Part shown: piece after piece, positions 1-11,100 of the stretch
How positions within the stretch are numbered: the first letter of the stretch is position 1
Layout of the letters: every line of letters begins with the position of its first letter
Assembly: GCA_949987565.1 (NCBI GenBank)
Contig: OX465103.1
Coordinates: 9,525,149-9,589,148 of the forward strand
DNA length: 64,000 nucleotides
Source of the DNA: Luidia sarsii
Lineage: Eukaryota > Echinodermata > Asteroidea > Paxillosida > Luidiidae
Direction: 5' to 3'
Program-made: the position numbers and the translations under genes
Notes under the pieces: generated by a model
Seen by the model: only the letters and a program-made list of their open reading frames with translations
Databases searched by the model: none
What the model was told of the DNA's origin: nothing

Positions 1-2930
1 AAGTACACTGTATAAATATTTCGTTTCTCACAAAAGAATATCATGTTTACTTATGAGAAGCGCATGCACTTTCGGCTGTAAATCTCGAAGCTTGCTCTTC
101 GAGATTTATAGCAATTATGGTCAGTGAATTTGTTGTTCACAGACGTGATAAATACTCAATTCCAAAACGTGGCCCAAATTAGAAAGTCAGGCTTCTGTTT
201 TGGAGGGAAATTGCACAGGATATACGGTGGATATACTTTAGTTTTTGAAAAATTCGATACAGGTCAGGCATTTTTTTAGTGCTGTAATTAAGAGGGAAGA
301 GATTTTCATAATTTGGTATTCGTAAACAGTGTTTTATTATGTGCTATCGGTAAAGCTCTGAACACATAGGCCTATGTGCTCGCCCAGTTTGGTGGGATAC
401 ATGATGTGCAACAGATTTTCTTATCTGATGGACAGGAAAAAAACCCAGAATAAACTGAATGTACGTGTGTATCTCCATGACTATACTACGCTGTACGTAT
501 AGTTGTATCGGCCTGTCAGAGTGTCATCCCAAAGGAATGCGGCAACAAGTGTTCACTTTCTGAGTATGAAGGTAGGAGGCAACCGATCCATGTTCTGACT
601 ATCAGCACACAAGCCGCACGTTTCTGACCTATGACCTCAAGCCAAGGTCCATAACAGAAGGAACGGTGCATGTACATGTACAGTACATGTACTACCAGTA
701 CTATTATAATTATGGGTACGTACTACCAAGGAGGTACTACCGTTGCATTGTTTTTGTTTTTGGCCCACGTCTAATTTGAACCAGGGCTTTTCCATTAGTC
801 AGACCTGTGCATTAAGTGTTGTGCTAATAATTAATATTCCTGCGCAAACCTCACAATGTCGACTCCCCACTCCAGGGCGCGATTCTTCTTAACACAGCAG
901 CAAACGGATCGGGAATTTTTTTTCTTAAAAGTTGAAGTCATAGCTTGCTATAAAACAACGCATTTCAATCCAAAATCAATTTATGTGACATTGTTTTGAA
1001 ACCGAAAAGTGATCTAGGCTGGCCATGCTACACTGCAGCACCATAACCCCTGTTCTTACACGCAGTCTACTTATTTAAAAGAAAAACAAACCCGCAGCCG
1101 TTACGTCGATTTACACCAGGCTTTGCGGTTTGGCGACTACTTCAGCTAGTCCCCGAGGCTACGTTGCCTAGGTATCCATATTCACTGAATAAACGTTCGA
1201 TTGTGACCAAAAGCACTCTCAAATTATGTTTTTAATTTCACAGATTTAAGACAGCCAAATAATTACAGGAAACAGGTCTCTAGAATGCCTACACTGAGTC
1301 CAGCCATAGTCCCGAGTATGTCCATCCTTCATGGTTATATATTGCTTTACTCTTATTCAAAAAAGGGCGGGAATCCTAACGGACATGTATAGTGATAACA
1401 TAAATCAGGTGGGCTGCGGTCAGCTACCACTCGGGCCTTTACTTGTATCTTGTATACCATGTTTGTACAGACAACAAACCAGTCTCTTCTACATTGGAAT
1501 GCAGATTGCCGTTTTGTCTGCTGTTACTCAAGGTCGCTAAATTCTCCGTCCACAGTTTGTTTTTGTGTAACGCGATATAGCTGTACCACTCACATTTACC
1601 AGAGTAACGTCTCTGACGCTTATTTTGGTGGTCAAGAGAACCGATTCCGGCCAGCAGATCGATCCCCCTTTTACTTTCAGTTGAACGGCTAGTGGTCCAA
1701 TTTTTGTGGATGTGTTCTCCTCTCCATGACCTCAGTCTTCGTGGACTTTTCTCGGGCCTTCCCCAACGAGGAGTATGGATCACACGCCATGTTGCAGTCA
1801 CCCGACCATGGAGGAAGGAAATACCCGACGCTCGGCCCACCAAGCTTCGCCATTTCCCCTCAGCTCCCCCCCCCGAAGTGCCGCTGCCCTTTGCCTTTTG
1901 CCTTCTCGCCTGCAGCGGACCCATTAATCGTCTGCCATTGGAGTCTTCCGCGGATCAGGATATACTCTTTTGTTTCACCTTACTCGGATCTTTTCGGGGC
2001 CATCGCCGGGCGTACTCGCACTTGTTTTCAGCTCCACTCTCACTCTCAGTCCAGTCGTTTCGCGTGGACTCTGGTGAATGATTTACCGTTTTTAGTTTTG
2101 TTTATTGATTTGGCCTTTTCATTTGCGTTTGGGTAATACATCTTGTTTCAACCCTTAGCCCGTCATCGGATTTTTCGCTCTGCAATCTGCATAGAGACAG
2201 GAAATTCCCAATTTCAGTCTTATTCGTCAGTCATATTTTTATTTTCATTGCATTTTCTTTGACTTGGTTTTCTGTATAAACTAGTACACTACAAGTTTAG
2301 TCCCAACTGTCTCAAGCTGTATTGTCTGTAGCACAGGTTAAAGTGTATAGGGTATATACTTTTTCTTAGATCATTTGCGTCCATTCTAGTGTCGATTCCT
2401 TAAAGCAAAAACAAACCTATATCCCTACATCTTCATTTGGTTAGTTTGTGGGGCTGGGGCTTACTTACAACTCCATTGGTAGGATGGATGGCTTTTTATG
2501 AAGGGTACAGATTGGTGCCCCTTCGTACCCCAACTTTGTACAGCGAAAACATAATCATTTTAATCTGTGATCCTAGGCCTAGGATAGCTGGACTCTTATG
2601 AAGGGTGCCGATTGGTAGTTATTGTACCCATAAAGCTTTGTACAGCGAGCAAATGTCATGTTATTCTGTGTCGGATGGGTGAACGGAAAAAAATATATTT
2701 GAGTCAACTGACACATCGTTGTTTGAAAATGGCGAATGATGTTGTTGAAACATCAAAATTCCTGATATTTGCAAATAATTTTGTGTAAAGTCGGATTTTT
2801 TTTTCTTAAAAAATGTGCATTTGTAAAAGTTCTGCTTTGAAACGCTTCAGATTGATTTTTATCTTTAAAATATCAGGGTTAGTGATTTAATAGCGTAATT
2901 TCAAAACGCAATATTGTTGATCCGGGAAAA
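1..2930. other. Left flank, no gene recognised
   Basis: No frame here shows a known domain. Around 1690-2060 the base composition rises to C-rich, with open frames on both strands, against an AT-rich background. At about 2450-2680 an approximately 110-bp segment is repeated in diverged form (TGAAGGGT...GATTGGT... TTTGTACAGCGA twice). At about 665-735 there is a TACATGTAC-rich palindromic stretch. Confidence 0.5.
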
Positions 2931-3240
2931 GAATGGACGTCCTACAATTGTAGGACTTCCATTCCGGGAGGCGAATGGACGTCCTACAATTGTAGGACTT
3001 CCATTCCGCGAGGCGAATGGACGTCCTACAATCGTAGGACTTCCATTCCGCGAGGCGAATGGACGTCCTACAATTGTAGGACTTCCATTCCGGGAGGCGA
3101 ATGGACGTCCTACAATTGTAGGACTTCCATTCCGCGAGGCGAATGGACGTCCTACAATTGTAGGACTTCCATTCGCGAGGCGAATGGACGTCCTACAATT
3201 GTAGGACTTCCATTCCGGGAGGCGAATGGACGTCCTACAC
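2931..3240. repeat. 42-bp palindromic minisatellite
   Basis: Seven full units start at 2931, 2973, 3015, 3057, 3099, 3141 and 3182, and an eighth partial unit starts at 3224. The period is 42 bp except for one 41-bp unit. Each unit centres on the 18-bp perfect palindrome GTCCTACAATTGTAGGAC, extended by AATGGA...TCCATT, so every unit could form a hairpin of about 15 bp. A few degenerate half-units follow to about 3280. It lies just outside the homology boundary of the array at about 3497. Confidence 0.9.
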
Positions 3241-4867
3241 TTAGGATTTCCATTAGGATTTCCAGTAGGAATTCCATTCTCTGTTACACTTTACATATTT
3301 TGGTGTAAAATTTCTCAGTGCCAAAAAAAAAAATGGATTTCACTGGAAAATACGGTCCTCAAACTTCATTAACTGCAAAAAAAAGGAAATGGTTTCTTTT
3401 TCCCGAAGAATTGGGAATTTTGTTTTATGCCACTTGTTTTCACAGGAAAAAAATAGAAAATGGGAGCATCTCATTATTTCAAAATTACTCTCACCGTGTT
3501 ACCAGTAAAGTTGGCTAAACAGTAAACACTACTTCCGCTGTTTCATGTACGTAAAATTACAGCCTACCTTAAACAAAATTAGGAACTTAAGAAAAAGGTT
3601 AAAAATTAGTATGAAGATTTGTTTTGCTGTAGAAAAATAAAAATAAACGTTAATGCGCAATGTATTCAAACCGTCCATATTAAACTTTATAATGAAACAT
3701 GGCAAAATCACGACATGAGACCTTTTTCTGATTAAATACAGCAAATGTGTTAAACCAATATTTAAAAATTCATCAAACTTAAGTGACATTGATACAATAT
3801 GCTTTTCTTCAATGCGAAATATATAAGCTCAATCGTAATGATCGGGTTCCTGCTCAGTAAAACACCTAAACCTGTAAACTAATTCTAACTTGAAAATATA
3901 AAAATGTTAACTGTATTATCAAACTAATAACTATGCGCTATATTGATTGAATATTTTTATATTCCGTTTGAGGGTATACAGTTCTTCTTCTCGCGTCCCT
4001 TCTGTGATTAACTCGTTCTCGTAGATGCAATACTGTTCTTAAAATACAACTTAAATGTCATCAGATTACATGTCGTCTGGATACACAGTGTGTCCAAGTC
4101 AGAACCTACTGATTTCATTTCACCCTCTTGCGAATTTGTTTTTAATTACACCTGGTACAATTCAAGATCTTAGTTCATTCCTTGATTAAATACACCAAAA
4201 CCATTGAAACAATACTTTTCACTCTCATCAAAGTAATTCAACTGTGTACATACTATCGAAAATTGTGAGTAATTTTTGCAATTTAATACTTTTTACTATG
4301 AAGATTAAATGAAATAAATCGTGATGAATACTTTTTTCAGACAGCTGCATATATTCTTTTACCTCAGATGTACTTTCAAGTATGACTAGCTCTTTTATCA
4401 AAGGGAAATGTCACCTGGGTAAAGATTGTCTTCAAATCAACACTGGTTTTCTTTTCACGCTCTAGTCTTGCAACACATCAATTGGAAACAATTAACAAAC
4501 ATAAAGAATTATAAATGGAATGGAAACAATGGAAACAATCAGCAATTAAATCCATGAACACATTAAACCAATACTTTAATTTTCATCAAACCGATCCAAC
4601 TGTGTATGCTATTTGAAATTGTAAGCTACTCGTATCATTTTTTTTATTTTTGTTTATTTTACACTTTCTGAAGATTGAATGAAGTCAATCGTGATGATTA
4701 TTTTCATAATGAGACGCTTGCATTATCAAACGCTTACCTGTGCACTATCAAGATGATAATTTCTGTTTATCGCAAGGAAATGTCATCTGGTTAAAGATTG
4801 TGTCCAAATCAAAAGCCACTGGTTTGGGCTTCACACTCTTATAATACAGTTTTGTACTTCCATGCAA
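3241..4867. other. 3' flank of gene A (A-type)
   Basis: Homology to the B and C flanks begins at about 3497. From there to the stop it is AT-rich and shares words such as TTTCTGATTAAATACAGCAA and TCAGATTACATGTCGTCTGG. It is shorter (about 1.4 kb) and more diverged than the other two flanks. No other coding frame is supported. Confidence 0.6.
4643..4658 (-). terminator. Candidate polyadenylation signals of gene A
   Basis: Two AATAAA hexamers read on the minus strand, about 210-225 nt after the stop codon at 4868. Their position suits a short 3' UTR. The region is AT-rich, so chance matches are likely, and the same hexamers are not kept in the B and C flanks. Confidence 0.3.
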
Positions 4868-7800
4868 TCATTTGAATCTAATGACACTTTGGTTCACATA
4901 ATGTTCTTTGTCCTTAGTCAAAAATATGCCCGCTTTTGTATCAATGTGTGAATCCTGAGCACACGATGGGCCATCCAAACCAGACAGGGTGATAGTTTCC
5001 ATGGGTATCAGGTAGCTATCTCGACTGCTGTGCGCCCCTTGATCCGGTCCCAACATATCCGTCAAGTTCGCTCCAAGACCCCTATCTCCTGCCAACAAGC
5101 GTCGTAGCTCCTTGGCAACTTGGCTGAAGGTGCACCGTGATTTAGGGTTGTCCTGCCAGCAGCGCTGCATGATCCCATAGCTGTGGCGTTATAGCATATC
5201 AACAAGATATAATTAGTCAGCTTGGAATATATAGGCATGATGACAAAATATGTATGGGTTGTATATCAAGAGAGTTGTATATCATGTGTTACACCTGACA
5301 AGTCCACAAACAGCAAGGAGACGCACAGAACCTCCATGTACGTAAGCAATGAGTAGAAATGACGAACTATACGAAGCACAGATGACTTGAAATTGGAAAG
5401 GACTTAGGACTGGTGACTAGGCTGATAACTTACATCTCTGGTGGGCAGTTATGTGGTGCCTTCATGCGTTGACCACTTTTAAGGAAGTCATAGATGTCTG
5501 GGTTAGCTACACCGGGATAAGGTGACATTCCATAACTGAAGATTTCCCATAGGAGCACACCATAGGACCACTGAGAGAGAAATCACATCAACCGAAATGA
5601 ACTCTGATCTATTATATACCAATAGGGTTAAATAGGCCAACCACATCACTGTCACCAATCAGGTCCTGGTATGAACGGGGATATGTATAGGTCTACTGTA
5701 TCCATACATCCTGCCTACCATATCGGTCCTGGCGTTATACACACAGCGTTCCATAGACTCAGGCGCCATCCATTTAATGGGTAGTTTTGCTTGCTTGTCA
5801 CCGCTAGTGTAGTAATCGGAGTCATCCAGGTCACGTGAGAGTCCGAAATCCGCTATCTTGACAGCCAGATCGCCATCCACCCTAGTAAAAGTATATTTCA
5901 CAAATTACAATGGTGTGGTGCTTCTTAGCAGAATTATTCTTGGTTGCAAGTTTTTCTACTCGCTTGGGTGATTAACGAATTGAAGTACAGTTCTTGTGTT
6001 AGAGAAACACAGATCTGTTTGGCTACAACAATACAGACGTAAGGAATCGGAATGTGTTTATCTAGCATAATTATGAGCAAGAAATGCATTTATTCCTCCG
6101 TCCGTTCTTGTATATTTCAAGAAGACTAACACTTAGGCCTAATAATAATCATGACAGGCAATATGTGGCTGAGCTGATTTAGTTTTGCAACAATGACACG
6201 TTCTTCAAGTTTATTACAAATGTTAAGCTTGTAATAAACCAAGGGGCTGTAACCATTCAACTTGCGCTATTGAATGGAATCGTATTTAAAAAGTCAACTC
6301 CCTGTCCGCAAAATGGGATAAAACGTCAAAATGACAAAACACAAAATAGTTCCATAATGTTTGGGATGATGAGAGAAACTGCACACAGTTATTTTTGAAC
6401 ATTACAAATAAAGACTCTTAGTGAACGATTGAAATGAGCTCTGCTCAGCTTGAAGTCCAATAATCACTACATTCTGAAAAATTCTCAATCACCTGTTGTA
6501 AACAAATTACATGTATTATTGTTCACGAAGCCAAATAGGGACTAGCATCCAAAGCAACCGCAAACGAACCACCCATAGTATGCACCTTAGATCTGCTCAA
6601 ATGTCTAATTCAAATTAAGGAATCATGGCGATAAACCAAGGGAAATTAACTTCATAGCCTTATCACAGATATGTTTTATCATGGTGCAGTAAAGTTAACA
6701 GTAACCAGGAAAGAAACTCACCATAGATGCTGTAATGGACCGACTGTAATGTAGTGGAAGTCTGGGACGCTTTTTTAAGGGCAACAATATGTGGGAAAGT
6801 GTCCCTGCTATAGTATTCTGCACTCTGTCTTGGCCCTAGCCTTACCCTAGTGTATACTATAAGCCACTTGGCATAAAAATCCAATGACAAGTGGAAGGAG
6901 GGGGTGTAGCTGCTGTACGTGTAATTGCACTAACAGGGCACCTACGATGTCTGATTACACTTACATGCAGTTCCTGGCTGCCAAGTCCCTATGGACAAAT
7001 TTGTGCTTTGCCAAATACTCCATGCCAAGAGCGATGTGTGAAGCGAATTTCATAAGTACAGGATGTTGCATGACCTGATGATTGGAAGAATCCATTTTGA
7101 ATATAAATAAATTAGGGATCTTAAATAAGGTTAACAATTACAAATGGTTTACAATTAATACATTCAAGCTTTAACCCACTTGTGATTAATTTAAATTTTC
7201 AATGAATTTGATTTATTGATTAATCTGTTCTAGTTCATCCATAGTTAAGGGGGTAATAGACAAAGAACATGGATGTACGCTTCAATTTAGATTCGAGTCA
7301 TACCTGCATCTTTTTAAGAAATGTTTTCAAGTCGCCATTTGCCATCAAAGGTAAAACTATCATAGGGTTGTCATTGTTGTCAAAGATCAATCCGATTAAT
7401 CCAAGCACGTTGGGATGGTCAAAGGTTTTCATGATCAGACCTTCCTCTAGAAACTTCACAACATTGGAGGGATCTGAGGTGTCTGTTAATAAAAACAGAA
7501 TTGCCTTAAATTCATGTAATTTGCGTGGATGATTTCAGGTATAAAGTTCAGGTTCAAAACTTAAGTAAATAATCATATTATATAAATTTCAAAGTTGCCT
7601 GATGGTTTCTACTGACCTTGAACTGTCTTTACTGCCACCCTTCTGTTCTCGTCATTATCACTACGAAGAGTTGCTGCAAGCACTCGTCCAAAGGCACCTT
7701 GTATGGAGGCGATATAAGGTCAATGAAGGTCGCGTATTTAAATTAACCTGGACAATTCCTTAATCAGTTACTTCCCGAAAATACTTGCTCGGAAACAATA

Positions 7801-8114
7801 ATGTAGGCCTAATAAACACCACTGACTGGTACAAAATATAAGAAGCAGTAAGAGCACGAAAGGTTGCCAGTCTCCTCTAAAGTGTATATAAGACTGCGCC
7901 AACTTACGTCGGGGAACCAGACCTTGAGATACATTGTACTTGCCTTTTCCAAGAGTTTGGCCAAAAGTAAGGTGATGGAAGTCGATGTGAATGTCCTCAG
8001 GAACAATGGTCACTTTGTTGTTGAGAACTATGGTCTTTGTCTTTGGCGCTGGAGTCGCATTAGGCAGACGTTGGGATGTCTCTCTCTGGCTCCTTTTTAG
8101 ATCTTCCAATATTT
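4868..8114 (-). other. Gene A: intracellular MET/TAM-type tyrosine kinase module
   Basis: Seven exons (8114-7944, 7697-7617, 7482-7304, 7074-6965, 5881-5719, 5570-5434, 5180-4868) give a complete kinase. The glycine loop LGKGAFGRV is split between the first two exons, with VAVK (Lys about 1373) in the second. [19 protein letters not shown] and [14 protein letters not shown] are the MET/TAM helix-C and hinge signatures. The catalytic loop is HRDLAARN (Asp about 1466); then come DFG (1484-1486), a twin-Tyr activation loop (DSDYYTS, about 1496-1497, like the MET YY), [11 protein letters not shown] and [10 protein letters not shown]. All catalytic residues are present, so an active kinase is expected. 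The tail has YLIP (Tyr about 1629, YxxP for Crk-type SH2) and YVNQ (Tyr about 1667, YxN for Grb2), analogous to the MET tail docking site. Confidence 0.88.
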
Positions 8115-11100
8115 CTAGAGGTACATGCAGTAAGATAGAAAAGCTACGGCATCAGTTTCTTTCAGGAACTCGAAGGATTGAAGATTGATGGAATTAATGG
8201 TTTACTCCATCTTTATGAAGATAGTTTACCTCCTACTTGTTTTATTTTTAATGATGGAAACTTACCATTATGGAAATCCACTAAACGTTGGAGAACTTGA
8301 GTTCGTATTCGACGTTTTGTCCGTAAATATGTCACGACTGACTTCACCAGTATAACGATGGACAATGGACCGAACACGCTTGGCACAGCAATGGCTATTA
8401 TTTGGTTTCTCGTCACTCCCGGGTAGGTCACCTTTCCCAAGTCAAATTCCAAATTGTTATGTCTGACCTGATATCCAAAACGAACACGAGAGGACAGTAA
8501 ACACACGTCATGCTTCATCGTATACCTTGCTACTTTTAAACTAAACGTAATATTTCACCATTGTAATACGGAAAGGAGAGAATATTGAACTAAGTCAACT
8601 TACCACTGCCTTTGGATGAATTTTTGGATCTGGTTGACCATTTTCATCCAGACCAAACGGTGCAGATGCTGGTGCCATGCAAACGAGTTTGGTTTGGTCG
8701 ATGTAGGTGACGAAACACTCATCATTACCAATGGACACATTGACTTCTCGCTCTGTGATTGCTGAATTTATTCTCTCTCCCTGAAAAAAATTAAACCAAA
8801 CAAATGATGGCACAGTGTGGTAACCCTGTGTCAATAGAATATCTGTTTACTAGCATATTAAATTATATGTACTGTTGCAAAAAATGGATGACAATACCTG
8901 GATTTCCATTAAATACGTATCGTCAATCACGTACTGGTCACCATCGAATGGGAAATAAATTGGATCCGTCACATAGCTAAACCTGCGATTATATTGGTCA
9001 AACCAGGCCCGGATACCAGTCACACCATCCATCACAAACCCTAATATAATGGTACTGCAGTGGCTGGTGATTCGGACATCGGGTGAAGCACACTTTATTC
9101 TGGTGTCTTGTATTCTTGCGCATATCTGTGTAAAAACATACAGCACATGTTATGTATGTAAGTACCTATAGCATTAGCATTGTTGGCCACATTTTATGAA
9201 AGAATTTGATGTTTAAAAAAGAGGCTTCTTCGACATGAGGAAGCTGACAGATAATGAGCAGGGAAGGTAGGTTTTAAGGCAAATATAGTAATGAATATTG
9301 AATACCTGTTCTACCCAGGTGTCATTACCGCAGTGAGCAATAATCTTGGGAGTCTGGATGGAGTTGAACCCTCGGCCAGTAACTGTAAGGCTCCGCCCAC
9401 CTCTAGCAAAGTCAAGCACAATCCATCCAATGCAATAGTCAAACATTGATATCTGTTTTTACATTAAGCTTCAGTAATAGAGCAATGCCTCTTACAAATG
9501 ACGTTAAAAATAGCACGAATGTTAAGGAGAATAAATGGTTGTTTGAAAAAATGAAATTTCAGTACATATTCTCTCCATGAGTAAGTGATAAATCTTTGCA
9601 AACATGGCTAATATTTTTTCTAGACATTAAGTTGAGATATCAGACAATGTATTCATATATTACGCTTTGATACTGGATCGTGGTATGACATTACGAATCT
9701 GTGGATTCATAAGAAACCTAAAGGTAGACGTTGATGTCCTGTTGGCTCCATCAAACATCATTGTCAAGGTGAACTCAGTTAATACTCGGGATGGGCTTGT
9801 GATGCACTCAACAGACGTGTCTGAAACGCTGTATGGATGAAAGAGTTACCAAATACACAATAATCCTTATTGATGGACAGTCAAGCGTGCAAATGATATC
9901 TAATTATGTTCCCTGATAAAAAATAATAATAATAATTGTGAACCAGCCCAAAAGGGTGAAATACACTTTACTGATAGGTGATGATTTAGTGTTAAACAAT
10001 ACATGTAGTTATAATTTGAACTAATTTGAATTAATCTCTGAATTTAATTATTTAGCCATCCCATACCTGATCACAACACAAGGAATAAGTCCAAAATAAG
10101 CTGTAATGTGTCTGCCTGCATTCAGAGATGATCCAGTCACTGTTACCAAAGTACCACCTGCTTGAGGACCGATAGTCGGTGTGAAGCCACTAATAATTGG
10201 ATCCTTCAAGGAAAGAATATCAAAAGGTTAATGTATACCCAAATTGAACTCAACACCAGAAAGGGCCTAAGGGTCAAGTACATGTATTGCCAAAGTATTA
10301 CCGTGTATGTGAACCATACGTCACCCAGCGATGCTTGGGTTGTACCATCAGCTCCTCTGATGGTAACCGTGATGGGATTGTTGACTTCTGGTCCATGAGG
10401 TCGCACTCTGCACGAAACTCTGCAGGAGATGAAAATTATTATTGGTATCGAATGTTTGTCACTCCACAATTATGCTATTTCATTCAGTTATCTTGTGCAA
10501 TATTAATATACAGTCTTAAAATCTACCTTTCGCCAGTTTGGTACTGGTTTCTCATTCCTCCCAAATCGCAAGACTGATTACCAACCATTACTGAGAGGAC
10601 ATCTTCAAACCTTCTCCCGATGTCCGTTCCCATAACAGTGATAACTGTGTTACCTTCAATCGGTCCTGACGTGGGAGTTACCTTTAGGATAGGATGGGTA
10701 GTCATGAAGGAATGTTAGCGAATCAGACTGCAATGTATGCCTTATTTGTGTAATTTGTATAATGATATCGAACACACAATATATATTTCAAACCATTGTG
10801 GAAGTTGAAAAGACTCTACAAACACACAACATATTATAATCAAAGATATACTTCTTGTACACTTCCATGAACTTTCTACCCACCATTAGCAGAAGTGGAT
10901 TTGGGCAATCACGTCCATGTGATGCAGACACTTGATTCAGTGCAGTACAAATTTCATTCAATTTGCAGTCTTGTTCACACCAGATGCAGTCTAACTCAGG
11001 CCTGGCCAGAACACATCGACTACAATCTGGTCTTTGTGATCCACACTTGTACATGGTCACTAAGACAGGATGGATGGAAGTCAAATGACAAATATTGAAA

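Noticed and set aside
1439..1924. 161-residue minus-strand protein
   Set aside because: No domain, no splice context, and overlapping open frames on the other strand; composition explains it.
2914..3204. 96-codon ORF of repeated 14-residue units
   Set aside because: It is a read-through of the 42-bp minisatellite; the frame exists only because the unit is a multiple of three.
2931..3240. CRISPR array
   Set aside because: Units are contiguous with no unique spacers, and the genome is clearly eukaryotic.
6663..7532. Short ORFs at 6663-6890, 6884-7078 and 7269-7532
   Set aside because: 6663-6890 is intronic; the other two are opposite-strand shadows of the kinase exons 6965-7074 and 7304-7482.
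8266..8525. TM exon starting at the Met of MKHDVCLL or at GTATACG
   Set aside because: Only the acceptor ending at 8513 keeps phase with the preceding exon; the upstream choice reads into a stop.
9664..9820. IPT exon with acceptor giving an end at 9820
   Set aside because: The 8-nt difference breaks the frame; 9828 keeps it.
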